Below, in pieces: positions 35,609-45,247 of a stretch of DNA of 64,000 nt (position 1 is the stretch's first letter; the number at the start of each line of letters is the position of its first letter). The notes beneath the pieces are model-generated. The model saw nothing but the letters and a program-made list of their open reading frames with translations, searched no databases and was not told where the DNA came from. The stretch is taken from contig JAMQCR010000001.1 in the NCBI GenBank assembly GCA_023702235.1, positions 1,364,001 through 1,428,000 on the forward strand, read 5' to 3'. Position numbers and translations under genes: made by a program. Source of the DNA: Neobacillus pocheonensis (GTDB taxonomy: Bacteria > Bacillota > Bacilli > Bacillales > Cytobacillaceae).

Positions 35609-36022
35609 CAAACATGAGCGTTAGCTAAAAATAAAAGTATATGAACCGACAGGAGTTAAAGGGTATTGGATCGTAGATAACCGAATTGTGGGGAGTGTTC
35701 TGGAGTCTAAGAGTTGTAAGTTTTGTACACTGCGAAAATATCGGTTTTTTTCTTTCTTTTCTTTCTTGTTTTCTATCTAAAAGTTAGTCTGTAATTAATG
35801 TGCAGGAAATTATATATCTTTTAGACGGGAGTGGTCAATGAAGCTTTGAAGGCAACTGTCACTTTGTCCGATAATTAATTTGCACTTATTTTAAATGCTA
35901 TTTTGCACATCCAACTTTAAAACCCAGCTACCTTCACATGTGAAGATTAGCTGGGTTTCTTCATTAGAATAAGCTGTTAATGGAGATGTTCATTCTGCAT
36001 AGACATCAACCCTTCCGATTTA
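35609..36022. other. Intergenic region with terminator
   Basis: Stem AAACCCAGCTA / TAGCTGGGTTT (35919-35957) with the loop palindrome TTCACATGTGAA ends the minus-strand resolvase. Around 35650-35700 a stretch GYWIVDNRIVGSVLESKS looks like a protein remnant that I cannot identify. No gene seen. Confidence 0.5.
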
Positions 36023-36583
36023 CTATCTTTCTAAATAGCGATAAATCGTCGTGCGAGACACACCCCACTTTTCTGCAACATCTTTAATTGGTGCCCCACT
36101 TTCAATTAAAGCCTTCATCATTTCAATATCTTTTGGTCCATACTTCTCAGGACGACCACCAAGACGACCACGCGCTCTTGCAGCTGCTCGTCCTGCAGCC
36201 GAGCGTTCCTCAATCAGATTCCGTTCAAATTCTGCAAAGGCTGCAAATAAGTGAAACATCAATTGCCCCGTTGCATTGCTTTTGTCCATGGTCAAGTTTT
36301 CTTGTAAACTGTGAAAGCCTATTCCTCGTTCGTTCAAAGTATTTACAATTTGTATTAAGTCCTGCATGTTGCGACCAAGACGATCTAATCGCCAAACGAC
36401 AATTGTAACTCCTTCACGTGCATACTGAAGTGCTTCCTCTAAACCTGGACGCTTCTTTTTCGCCCCACTCATTTAATCGTGAAAGATTTTCGCACAGCCA
36501 TGTTGCGTTAACGCGTCCATTTGTAAATCTAAATTTTGTAATCCCGTTGACACACGGGCATATCCAATTAACAACAAAATCAC
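36023..36583 (-). pseudogene. Serine recombinase (resolvase/invertase) with in-frame stop
   Basis: Tn3-type resolvase of about 186 residues. From a GTG at 36583 the frame reads LIGYARVSTGLQNLDLQMDA (catalytic Ser in RVST), then GCAKIFHD, TAA at 36473-36475 where the family has Lys, then MSGAKKKRPGLEEAL, VVWRLDRLGRNMQDL, and a C-terminal helix-turn-helix (IKDVAEKWGVSRTTIYRYL). One nonsense change (probably AAA to TAA) is the only defect. No matching transposase or inverted repeats are seen nearby. It suggests a past Tn3-family or plasmid insertion. Confidence 0.85.
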
Positions 36584-36850
36584 TCATTTCTCATTTTTCC
36601 TTTGATTTCATTGTAACATAAGATAAATAATAATAGGTTAATAGACATAGAATAATGAACAGAGTTTTGTTGCGTTTTGAATGATAAAAAGCGCCCCTTT
36701 CGAAGTAAAAAGGATCGTGTTCAGAAAAGGACGAGTTTTGGAACACATAATGGTGTTTGTGAAATTATCAGCAGGTTATTTTTAGCAGTATAAATGTCCG
36801 TTTATGGAATCTTATTTATGAACTAAAAAACAGATAGCTAAAGAGTGCTT
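36584..36850. other. Intergenic region upstream of the intron
   Basis: AT-rich, probably containing the resolvase promoter; the sequence just before 36851 is the presumed 5' exon of the group II intron. No gene seen. Confidence 0.4.
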
Positions 36851-36977
36851 GTGCGGCCGAGCTTAGGTCGTATCATATAGCGGTGTGGGATTCCCGTCGA
36901 GTAAGAAATAGCCATTCGCTCGTAGCGAGTCTTGGAGGGTTAAAGGTAACTTTAGTCTTTAAGCGTAGACAGTTAGG

Positions 36978-37814
36978 TGGAGCAGCCGTCAAGGCTGAGA
37001 ATCTTATGGAGTGAAAGTCTCCTGTCATCAATTGACCGATTCGGATGACTAGCATATCCAATGCGTGGGGAGGTAACGAACTACGTTCTGCTTGGAAGTA
37101 AAAGTCACGGCGGCCTATTCTACACAAGAGAGAATAAGGTCGGAACAGTCTGTGTGGCGAGCAAACACAGAGGCCAGAAGGATTTAACGAATACTGCAAT
37201 CCCGAAATCTACGCCCCTCAAAGAAACTGTTCGAGGGATGTTTTGCATAGCGTCGACCTTTGCCTAACGGGGGAAGACCGATGTCTTACGGGAAGAAACG
37301 GTTAAATGCACCGTAAGAGCAGCCGGGGTATGGGTTCTGGCATCTGTGGAAAGATTCTCAGAGATAACGACGGGAAGGTCCTACTTCAAATTGGGAAGGT
37401 ACTAACCAATAAAGACCTATCATATAAGAGGCTAATAGAAAATGGTAGGATGATTTAGGACTGGCGCATGAGGTCGTAGTAGCGATGAGGGAAGGGTAAT
37501 TCCTTCTTAAGTGTAAGGAAATTACACTTCTATCAAGGTAACTCCTATGATGGAGCGAAGGACCTCTGGGCACTTGGATAGTCAGAACATCAAAGACACT
37601 GAGCTTATAAATATGTTCATTGACTAACATACAAGTAAACCAATAGTTGATGGGGGAACATGTGTACCAACATTTAATCCTACGGTTATTAGGGAAGGCG
37701 AATATGTGATAATCCAAGGTCAGAACCGGATATCCGACCGTCCGGGATCGTAGGGGGGCTACAAGAAACGTGAATCACTAAATATTGATTTCGCGCGCTT
37801 GTTTTCTACCCGAC
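36978..37814 (+). repeat. Group II intron RNA domain region, copy 1
   Basis: Begins TGGAGCAGCCGTCAAGGCTG and ends near TTTCTACCCGAC. Conserved stretches shared with copy 2 include GTGGCGAGCAAAC, AGGCCAGAAGGATTTAACGA, GATAACGACGGGAAGGTCCT and GGACCTCTGGGCACTTGGAT. It corresponds to ribozyme domains I-III of the intron. Confidence 0.75.
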
Positions 37815-38048
37815 GGTGGCCGAAAGCCAAATGGTTGAAGGGATTGAGCTCCATAATGTTAGTAAACCGAGAGGGCTGATGCCTTAAGCACAGCAGAAAG
37901 CTACATTTTATCTTTCGTTAAAGGCAAGAAGGATAAAACCTCTCTGGAGTCAGTGACCTTGGCACGTTATACATTGATATGATACGGCAACTCGGGAGAC
38001 CCTACCGGTCTTTTCCTGTTTTAATACAAGAGTATGGTCTACAAGTGA

Positions 38049-39026
38049 TATGAAAATGACTTTCTAGACTGTTCTTTTGGATTCCGCCCAAATCGTAACT
38101 GCCACGATGCTTTGAAAATACTGAACTTTTATATTGAAAAGAGGTCAGTAAATTATGTAGTGGATGTAGATATTCGCGGATTCTTCGATAACGTTGATCA
38201 CATATGGATGATGGAGTTCTTAAAACTGCGAATCTCTGACCCTAACTTACTAAGAATAATTGGTAGGTTTCTTAAAGGTGGATACATGGAGGAAGGTAAG
38301 AAATATAATACAGACAAAGGCACACCGCAAGGTGGAGTAATATCTCCGATATTGGCCAATGTATACCTCCACTACGTACTCGACGTGTGGTTTGAGAAAA
38401 GGGTCAGGAAACAGTGCAAGGGACAAGCATACATAGTGAGATATGCAGATGACTTTGTTTGTTGTTTTCAATCTAAAAGTGAAGCCCAGCAATTCTTCCA
38501 TTCTCTAAAGTTGAGATTAAAGAAATTTAATTTAGAAATAGCTGAGGATAAAACCAAAATTATTCCCTTCGGGCGGTTTGCGGAGCAAAATGCAAATCAA
38601 CAGGGGAGAAATAAACCAGCAACTTTTGATTTCCTTGGGTTTACTCACTATTGTGGGAAAAGTAAACAAGGGAAATTTCGAGTAAAACGGAAATCAAGCA
38701 GAAAGAAAGTACAAGCTAAATTAAAAGAGACGAAAGAATGGCTGAAGAGTAATAGAAGTAAAGATATTCATTTGATTATGGATAGATTTAGACGCTCACT
38801 TATAGGTTATTACAACTATTATTGCATTACTGATAATACCCAAAATGTTAACAACTTCAAAGACAAAATCGAAAAGTTATTGTTTAAATGGCTCAATAGA
38901 AGAAGCCAAAGGAAATCATTTAAATGGGATAAATTCAGTCTATTTCTTAATAAATATCCACTGCCATCACCAAGAATTAAAGTGAATATATATGATTTAA
39001 GAAAAGAGATTAGCTATATTTTGTAA
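38049..39026 (+). pseudogene. Group II intron reverse transcriptase/maturase, N-terminally truncated
   Basis: Open frame after a TGA at 38046, starting ENDFLDCSFGFRPNRNCHDA (RT block 2). RT blocks follow: VVDVDIRGFFDNVDH, GTPQGGVISPILANVYLH, YADD in IVRYADDFVCCF, and FDFLGFTHYCGK, then a maturase X domain (RFRRSLIGYYNYYCI) and a basic end. No HNH endonuclease domain is present. Roughly 100 N-terminal residues (RT0-RT1) are missing, apparently by deletion near 38045, so it is unlikely to work, although the catalytic Asp residues survive. Confidence 0.85.
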
Positions 39027-39053
39027 ATGATAACTAGGAGGAGCCGTGTGCGT

Positions 39054-39926
39054 TGGAGCAGCCGTCAAGGCTGAAGATCTAATGGAGTGAAAGTCTCCTG
39101 TTGTCAATTGACCGATTCAGACAACTAGCATATCCGATGCGTGAGGAGGTAACAAATCACGTTCTGCTCGGACGTAAAAGCCATAGCTGCCTATATTACT
39201 CAGAGAATATAAGGTAGGAACAGTCAGTGTGGCGAGCAAACCTAGAGGCCAGAAGGATTTAACGAATACTGCAGTCTCGAAATGGCTCCCCCTTCAGAAA
39301 CTGTTGAAGGGAATGTTGTAATTCGCCGACCCATTGACGCATTGGGGAAGGCCAAAGCCCTATAGGAAGAAACGGTTATATGCACTATAGGGGAAGCCGG
39401 GATATGGGTTCTAGCATCTAGGGAAAGATTTTCAGAGATAACGACGGGAAGGTCCTACTTCCAGCTGGGACGACAACAACCAGCAAAGACCAGTCATATA
39501 AGGTATTACCGAAATTGATAGGAGGATTTAGGATTGACGGATGAGGTCGTAGTAGCCAAGAGGAAAGGGTAATGCCTTTCTAAATATGTAGAAACATATT
39601 TCAACAATGGTAACACCAAAGTTGAGCAAAGGACCTCTGGGCACTTGGATGCCATGGGATTATGAAATAGGACACAGAGCCTTAATAATAATAATAATAA
39701 TATAATAACAAGTTATTTGTCCCGAAAATGGCTAATTGTGAAGTAAACCTTGTTATTGATTGGGGAATATGGGTGTCGCCATTTAATCCTAGGATAATAA
39801 GGGAAGGCTCATTTATTATATATCCAAGGTCAGAACCGGACTCGGGAAATCCGACTGTCCGGGATCGCAGGGGGGCTTCAGGAAACGTGGCTTTGATTAG
39901 TGTGCGCGCCTGAATTCTATCCAGAC
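39054..39926 (+). repeat. Group II intron RNA domain region, copy 2
   Basis: Copy of 36978-37814, inserted between the two halves of domain V. It lacks the first 125 or so bases of the intron (the GTGCG 5' end) and any reverse transcriptase. A TAA microsatellite lies inside (39684-39705). Similar conserved blocks to copy 1 but about 20-30 percent differences by eye, so it is not a recent duplication. Confidence 0.72.
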
Positions 39927-40197
39927 AATAGCGCAAGCACGGTTCTGGGAGGGGGGGGGGAGTCCAATTTACCGCAAGGTAGAAAGGCTTCCTTCTACTC
40001 GACTGTTCAGCAATCGGCCAGATTGTAGAAGATGTAGTTTAGCAAATAGTAGAAACCCGTACGAAGTAAATGAGGTTTTTTAACATCAATAGTCTTTTTG
40101 TGATTACCTCAAAAAAACATATAAAAATTGATAATTAAAAAAATCATTAATAGGAATAGCCCCCCCACTGAGTGCTATTGTTCTATGATTCCTTTTG

Positions 40198-40626
40198 TTA
40201 ATAAAACACTTTTGTTTGCAGGATATCCATTGCATGCTCAATATCTTGTAAATCTTCCTTCGAAGCATTTTGTATACGAGAGAGGAAAAGAAATTCTAAA
40301 CTCTTAAAGGATTCACTCATCATGGCTTCTCCTTCCTCTGTAAGACGAATGAATTGTTTTCGTCGGTCGGCAGGATCACTGATCTTTTCAATTAAATTTT
40401 TTTCACTTAACTTTTTCAATTCACGACTGGTATTTGGCATGGATATATGCTGGCAATCACTAATTTCACTTGGAGTTACGGGCTGACTAACCGTTATATA
40501 TTCAAGAATTTTATATTGAATTGGTGTAATCGAATCAGATTTGGAGTTTTTTGTTAATTCATGCGTTACTCGATGAACAGAAGTTATTAATAATACACAT
40601 TTAGTAAAAAGTATTGATTTGTCCAT
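40198..40626 (-). CDS. MarR-family transcriptional regulator
   Basis: A 142-residue winged-helix regulator. The DNA-reading part is TPSEISDCQHISMPNTSREL followed by the wing DPADRRKQFIRLTEEG; helices at both ends form the dimer. I start at the ATG at 40626, with AGAGGTGA 6 bases upstream. It is divergent from a quinone reductase-like gene, and two palindromes lie between them, so it most probably represses both and is released by quinones, oxidants or small aromatic ligands (family inference). Confidence 0.88.
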   Translation of the reverse strand: MDKSILFTKCVLLITSVHRVTHELTKNSKSDSITPIQYKILEYITVSQPVTPSEISDCQHISMPNTSRELKKLSEKNLIEKISDPADRRKQFIRLTEEGEAMMSESFKSLEFLFLSRIQNASKEDLQDIEHAMDILQTKVFY

Positions 40627-40674
40627 AAAAGTCACCTCTTTTGAAAAGATATCAAAAAAGTTGTCAAAATACAA

Positions 40675-40688
40675 TTATCAATTGACAA
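40675..40688. promoter_or_regulatory. Putative MarR operator 1
   Basis: TTATCAATTGACAA, one mismatch from a perfect 14-base palindrome and nearly identical to the site at 40716. Confidence 0.6.
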
Positions 40689-40715
40689 CTAAAATGAGCG
40701 AATGCTATGATTTTG

Positions 40716-40729
40716 TTATCAATTGATAA
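40716..40729. promoter_or_regulatory. Putative MarR operator 2
   Basis: TTATCAATTGATAA, a perfect palindrome, 5 bases before the AAAGGAGG ribosome binding site of the reductase gene; 41 bases (four helical turns) from operator 1. Confidence 0.65.
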
Positions 40730-40745
40730 GTAAAGGAGGTGGGCT

Positions 40746-41333
40746 ATGAAGACCCTAATTATTTACACACATCCTAATCACCAAAGTTTATGTTATGCTT
40801 TTTTACAAAACGTCATCAAAGGATGTAATGAAAACTCAAACATAAAGGAGCTGCAGGTGCTGGATTTGTATGAAGAGGGCTTTAATCCTCTCCTGATATT
40901 TAATGAGAATAAAAGAAGGCGTGATATGCATCGTGATCCTGACCTCGAAAAATACAGGAAACAAATATTATGGGCTGATCAACTTGTCTTTGTCTATCCA
41001 ATCTGGTGGGGGCGACCCCCGGCAATGCTGCTGGGATACATTGATCAGATGTTTGCAGCAAACTTTGCTTATAGGGATAAGAAGGGACTTTTACCCGAGG
41101 GGCTGTTAAAAGGAAAGTCAGTAGTATGTATTTCTACCATGAAGGGGCCTGGGAAATATCCTCTTCTTTGGTTAAATAATGCTCATAAAATATTAATGAA
41201 AAGGGCCTTATTTCAATTTGTTGGGATTAACAAAGTGAAGTTTTTTGAATTCGGTAAAATGGAGAGCCCCAATGGAAAACAGACGAAAAAACTAGAAAAG
41301 GTTTACCATTATTTTAAAAAAATAGAATGTTAA
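40746..41333 (+). CDS. NAD(P)H:quinone oxidoreductase, flavodoxin-like fold
   Basis: A 195-residue FMN/FAD enzyme of the NQO/KefF/YwrO group. Motifs: the phosphate loop THPNHQSLCYAF at residue 8, the FVYPIWWGRPPAMLLGYIDQ segment and the ISTMKGPGKYPL loop near residue 130. Such enzymes reduce quinones by two electrons to limit redox cycling. Start ATG with TAAAGGAGGTGGGCT upstream. Divergent from a MarR regulator with two palindromic sites, so inducible by quinone or oxidative stress (inference). A terminator-like repeat follows at 41478. Confidence 0.88.
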   Translation: MKTLIIYTHPNHQSLCYAFLQNVIKGCNENSNIKELQVLDLYEEGFNPLLIFNENKRRRDMHRDPDLEKYRKQILWADQLVFVYPIWWGRPPAMLLGYIDQMFAANFAYRDKKGLLPEGLLKGKSVVCISTMKGPGKYPLLWLNNAHKILMKRALFQFVGINKVKFFEFGKMESPNGKQTKKLEKVYHYFKKIEC

Positions 41334-41477
41334 TAAAAATGTTTTAAAAGCAAAACTCATTTCGATAGGTTAATGTGAACTGTATCATGAGAAAATGAGG
41401 CTTTTTTTTAGGGATAAAATTATTGGAAAGTTTTTTAGATAATTTATTTCCCAAATTGAATTATTCAATCTTCCACT

Positions 41478-41515
41478 ATCGGGCGCAATTCTGCAGCAAG
41501 AATTGTGCTTTTTCT
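41478..41515 (+). repeat. Terminator-like ATCGGGCGC repeat
   Basis: ATCGGGCGCAATTCT, GCAGC, AAGAATTGTGC, then TTTTTC. A hairpin with T-run that shares the ATCGGGCGC core with elements at 42189, 61709 and 63408. Confidence 0.6.
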
Positions 41516-41597
41516 TTATGTTTAGGCCATTTAATAGAATAAAACTTCTGAACAAAAGAGAATAATAAACGATAAATTATATCTTGTGAGGGATCTT

Positions 41598-42073
41598 ATG
41601 ATTAATAAAGAAAGGCTTTATCATTTAGTACATTAGTTATTCCCTGGTTAACTACTCCATTGCTAGGGAAAAATTCTTTTGTTCGATTTCTTCCAGTCGC
41701 AACTTTTATTGGTTATATCTTTAGTTTGTTAGGCGAAATTGCTGATAGACGTAAGTGGTGGAAAGTAAAAAATGCTTTATTTCCAAATTATCGTTTAGAT
41801 TTCTCTTACCTTTTAGGTTTATTTTTTATAACAACTATTTGGGTATTTAAATTAACGTATGGTAGCTTTATAAAGTACTTAACATTAAATATTGTACTCG
41901 ATTATCTTCTTGCATTCCCTATCGCAAAATTTTTCACTAAAGTTGGAGTATTCGAATTCAAGAAAATGCGACCAAAACATTTTTACATATTGTCAGTTGT
42001 AACAGCAATCGTTATTTATTTTTATCAATTATTAGTGGAACGAACTATTGTAAAAGAGGTAAAGAAATATTAG
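41598..42073 (+). pseudogene. Hypothetical membrane protein, frameshifted near the start
   Basis: An ATG at 41598 (MINKERLYH) with GAGGGATC upstream runs into a stop; a one-base shift near 41620 joins it to LVIPWLTTPLLGKNSFVRFL and four or five further hydrophobic segments, ending VERTIVKEVKKY. Total about 158 residues, a length I associate with an uncharacterised Bacillus integral membrane family. Function unknown. Followed by another terminator-like repeat. Confidence 0.55.
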
Positions 42074-43172
42074 AAGAAGTAATGTTGTTTGTACCCCTTA
42101 TAAAACAAAAGGCGTGGTTTTAGGATAACAATGGGATTAAAAATACTTTAACTAAACTTGCTGTTAGGAGTTCAGGGGTTATTCCATAATCGGGCGCGAT
42201 TGTGTAATAAGACAAATCAAAAAAAGCCACTTATTGTCTTAGGAAATCGGCTTTTTTTGTTATAGAAGTCCTTTACAGTTTGTAGATACCTCCTAAAGAA
42301 TTCAGCATATTGACATTTCAAATAAATGTAGAATTTATTTTTTATATTTAATTTATAAACTATGTTGATTTATACGCTAAATCATACGATCGACACCAAG
42401 GGAATTCAACATAGTTGACATTATGTTGAAAAAAATCAAGAAACGAATGCCGAAATTAAGAAGAGGTTATAAAAGTGTTAAGTGAAATTCGAAAATGCTG
42501 CTTGAACGGGATAGCTGTGGATTTGATAAGTGATGTCACTTTTAGCAGACTGAAATCAAAAATATATTAAGAATCTAAACAAGTCTGCAATTCGATGGAA
42601 ATTAGGAGAGATTGCAGCTGTGAGGGAGATGGAAGAAATTAGGGTTAATAAAGAGATCCTTTTATGAGTCAGTTAAGGAGTTTGAAATCAGTTAAAAGGA
42701 TTCATTGTATTAATAGTAGAAAAACGTCAAAAAGTAGGCTCAACACGATTCATAATTCTTACCCAGTTTCCATAGTCGACACATGTGGAGTGCTGTTCAC
42801 TACTAATTTTAAAATAATAAAGATGTGGCCGTGTGTACAAGAAATCTCCCTGCTTAGCAGAGAGATTTTTTTTGATGAGAATGTTCTTCTGTTGACTGAC
42901 CTCTACGCTGCCAGCGTGGAAAGTTGAATTTCCTACAGTTATTTGAAGTGTCCTTAAAGGTTTTATAATCACATTTTGGTTCTATGTCTAGTTTAAAAAA
43001 TCACCTGTAATTTCCTTTGGTTTCTTTAATTTATGACCAAAGATATGACCAAAAGTATAATAAAAAACTGTGTTTAAGGCTTTCTCGATGTCAGCTTTTT
43101 GATGTGAAAGAACGCCAATAATAAATTTTTTGCTGCTAACTTTAAACAGTGTACTTTGGTAATTCCCTTTCC
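42074..43172. other. Long region with repeats and small remnants
   Basis: No complete gene seen in 1.1 kb. 42189-42260 is an ATCGGGCGC repeat ending in stem AAAAAAAGCC / GGCTTTTTTT. 42358-42416 is a long inverted repeat. A frame near 42580-42660 (SAIRWKLGEIAAVREMEEIR) looks like the end of a small protein that I cannot identify. 42842-42873 (AAATCTCCCTGC / GCAGAGAGATTT, then TTTTT) is a terminator. Confidence 0.45.
42358..42416. repeat. Inverted repeat with 11-base arms
   Basis: AACTATGTTGA at 42358-42368 and its exact complement TCAACATAGTT at 42406-42416, separated by 37 bases that include TTTATACGCTAAATC, a copy of the dispersed TTAGCGTA-type motif. Confidence 0.6.
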
Positions 43173-44517
43173 TTATTCGATTTTCTTTCCTGTTCCATGT
43201 AGTATTTTAAGTTGGTGATTTTCATAACCAATGGTATAGTCTGCCTGATATTTGGAATTAATGTAACTACCCTCAGTCCCTTCTTGGGCTGAAATGAGAA
43301 CAGTCACAGTAACTGTATCACCATTATTAACGGTATTAAGAATTTCAATATTAGATGATCTCGTATTTAAATAACCGTTTCGGAATTTGGTATAGCTCAT
43401 TTTTTCCTGCCAAGAACTTCCAAATAACGAATATGCTGTAACATAATCACCATTATTGATGCTTTGATAAAAGGAATTCACAATATCCTGAGCCGTTCCC
43501 TCAAAAGATGAGTTTTGGACATTTTTATTTCCTGTTGTTGCAGTACTGATGGAGGGTAATTCTGTCATCGGTGTTTTGGACCAACTCTCGACCAAGGATA
43601 GAACATTGACAATTGGAATACTGAATCCTATTGTACCTTGATCTGTCCCTGCAGTATTTATTCCTAAAACTTCACTCGTTTTGCTATTGATAAGTGGTCC
43701 TCCTGAGTTTCCCGGTGCTATTGGTGCAGAAATCTGATACGCATCAGAATAATGGAAAGGAGCAATATCAAAATCTCTTCCAACCCCGCTTATTATCCCT
43801 GTAGTAACAGTGTTTTGTAAGCCAAGTGGACTGCCAAGAGCAAGCACTTCATCTCCGATTTCCGCTTTCTTATTACTGATGCTTAATGGATTGGTATTTG
43901 CCATACCAGGTACACGAACAACAGCTATATCGACATTCTGACTAATCCCAATTACGGTTCCTTCCAATTCTCTTGAATCGGAAGTAGTAATCTTTACATT
44001 TTTTGCACCCTCTACGACATGGGCATTTGTAATAATGTCCCCGCTTTTATTATATAGAAAGCCGGAACCAAGCTTGTTATTATCAACCTCTATCTTAACA
44101 ACATCCTTTTGTGCCACTTGAATTATGCTCCTAAGATCCATTGGAACATCGGGTTTTTTTATTGTCGAGCTTGCGGGAACAGGATCTTGGAGAGAGGTGT
44201 TTTTTAATTCGTGATTTAAATGAAATTGGTGGTAATAGTAAGCAGAACCTACAATGACTGCACTTAGAAGAAAAAATACTGGTATTGCGATTGGCCAGAA
44301 TAATGAACTACCCCGCTTAAATTTTGTAGAACGCATTTCCACTTCCTGAGTATCTTTATCTTTTTCAATGCTTACCCTGGTATTCGCTCTTTGATAATCT
44401 ATTGGACTCTCTGAAGTTGATGACGATCTTGGTTCAACTTTTAGTTCTGTTCCGCATTTTGGGCAAAAACGGGGCCTCCTCATCCACAACATATGTACCA
44501 CATTTATGGCAATACAC
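43173..44517 (-). pseudogene. Zinc-ribbon, membrane-anchored HtrA-like serine protease, one frameshift
   Basis: A roughly 448-residue protein. It begins at a GTG (44517, GGAGG 8 bases upstream) with MYCHKCGTYVVDEEA; a frame change near 44467 then leads to RFCPKCGTELKVEP, giving two CxxC knuckles (a zinc ribbon). A linker and membrane helix (LFWPIAIPVFFLLSAVIVGS) follow, then a trypsin-like domain with catalytic His in ITNAHVVEG, Asp in NVDIAVVRV, Ser in APGNSGGPLI. A C-terminal NTF2-like domain (IVNSFYQSINNGDYVTAYSL) replaces the PDZ domain usual in HtrA. Probably surface-exposed envelope quality control; the zinc ribbon would stay cytoplasmic. Confidence 0.8.
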
Positions 44518-44659
44518 ACTTATAACCTCCTTTTGCATGTTTGTTCTATCTAGTTCAATTATACTAATAAAAATTGGAAAATTGAAGTTATTCGAAAAAG
44601 TGAAACTACTTTAAAGCTAATTTCTCAAATGTAGAGTTAATCATAACGGAAATAACAAT

Positions 44660-44926
44660 CTGTTAAAGTCGATAGACCCTAATGGGAATTCCATTACGTA
44701 TGAGTACGATAGTAATAATAATATGACAAAGGAGACTTCTTCCACCAATGTGGTTTCCAGCAATACTTATGTTGCTTATGGCAATGTCACTAGTTCCAAA
44801 ATAGGCGATGGAACAAACAATATTCAGTCCCAAACTAGTTATTCTGCCAGTGGAAATTATATCAAGTCGGTTACGGATAGCTTAGGAAATAAGATTCAAT
44901 ACAACTATGATGAAACAAGAGGGTGA
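44660..44926 (+). pseudogene. RHS/YD-repeat protein fragment
   Basis: About 88 codons encode YD-repeat text: SIDPNGNSITYEYDSNNNMT and VTDSLGNKIQYNYDETRG, with the typical DxxGN...YxYD spacing. RHS/WapA proteins are very large toxins delivered on contact; here neither end is present and no immunity gene is recognisable. The following 60 bases (AHGHLAPADELLAYLKN) seem to be another, unidentified gene end. 44927-45247 otherwise holds no gene. Confidence 0.65.
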
Positions 44927-45247
44927 AGCCCATGGACATCTTGCACCTGCTGACGAACTGCTTGCATATTTAAAAAACTAGATTTGTATTTGAAAGCAAT
45001 GAATCAAAAGACTGGGTGCTTTAGTTTAATAAATATTTTTTAAAGTCGATTTTCCCAAACATATATCGGCTTTTTTGATTTTACTAAACAAATAGCATCA
45101 TAATTTATCAGTATTGAGTAAAAGAGTAATAAAAATCTAAAAAATTGTGTCTACTTTATTGACCTCAAAGGCTCATATTATCAAAATAATTTGAATTTTT
45201 AGTCATGTTTGAATATAATTATAATCAAAAATGACTAGGTGATGAAT

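Larger units (their letters stand above)
36851..40003 (+). mobile_element. Composite, degenerate group II intron
   Basis: Starts with GTGCG, the group II 5' consensus, and ends near CTTCTACTCGAC, typical of domain VI ends in bacterial introns. It contains a structured RNA region, a truncated reverse transcriptase, the left half of domain V (GAGCCGTGTGCG, 39041), a second copy of the structural RNA region (39054-39926) and then the right half of domain V (GCGCAAGCACGGTTCTGGGAG, 39931). In a normal intron the two domain V halves are joined by a 4-base loop. Exact boundaries are inferred. Splicing is unlikely in the present form. Confidence 0.75.

Noticed and set aside
39684..39960. TAA microsatellite and G-run inside the intron as functional signals
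   Set aside because: Simple repeats in a degenerate element; the G-run length is also prone to sequencing error.
42664..42927. 87-codon frame
   Set aside because: Crosses a terminator hairpin at 42842 and has no ribosome binding site.
44660..44926. Active RHS toxin-immunity locus
   Set aside because: Only one internal YD-repeat piece remains, with no signal, toxin tip or immunity gene.
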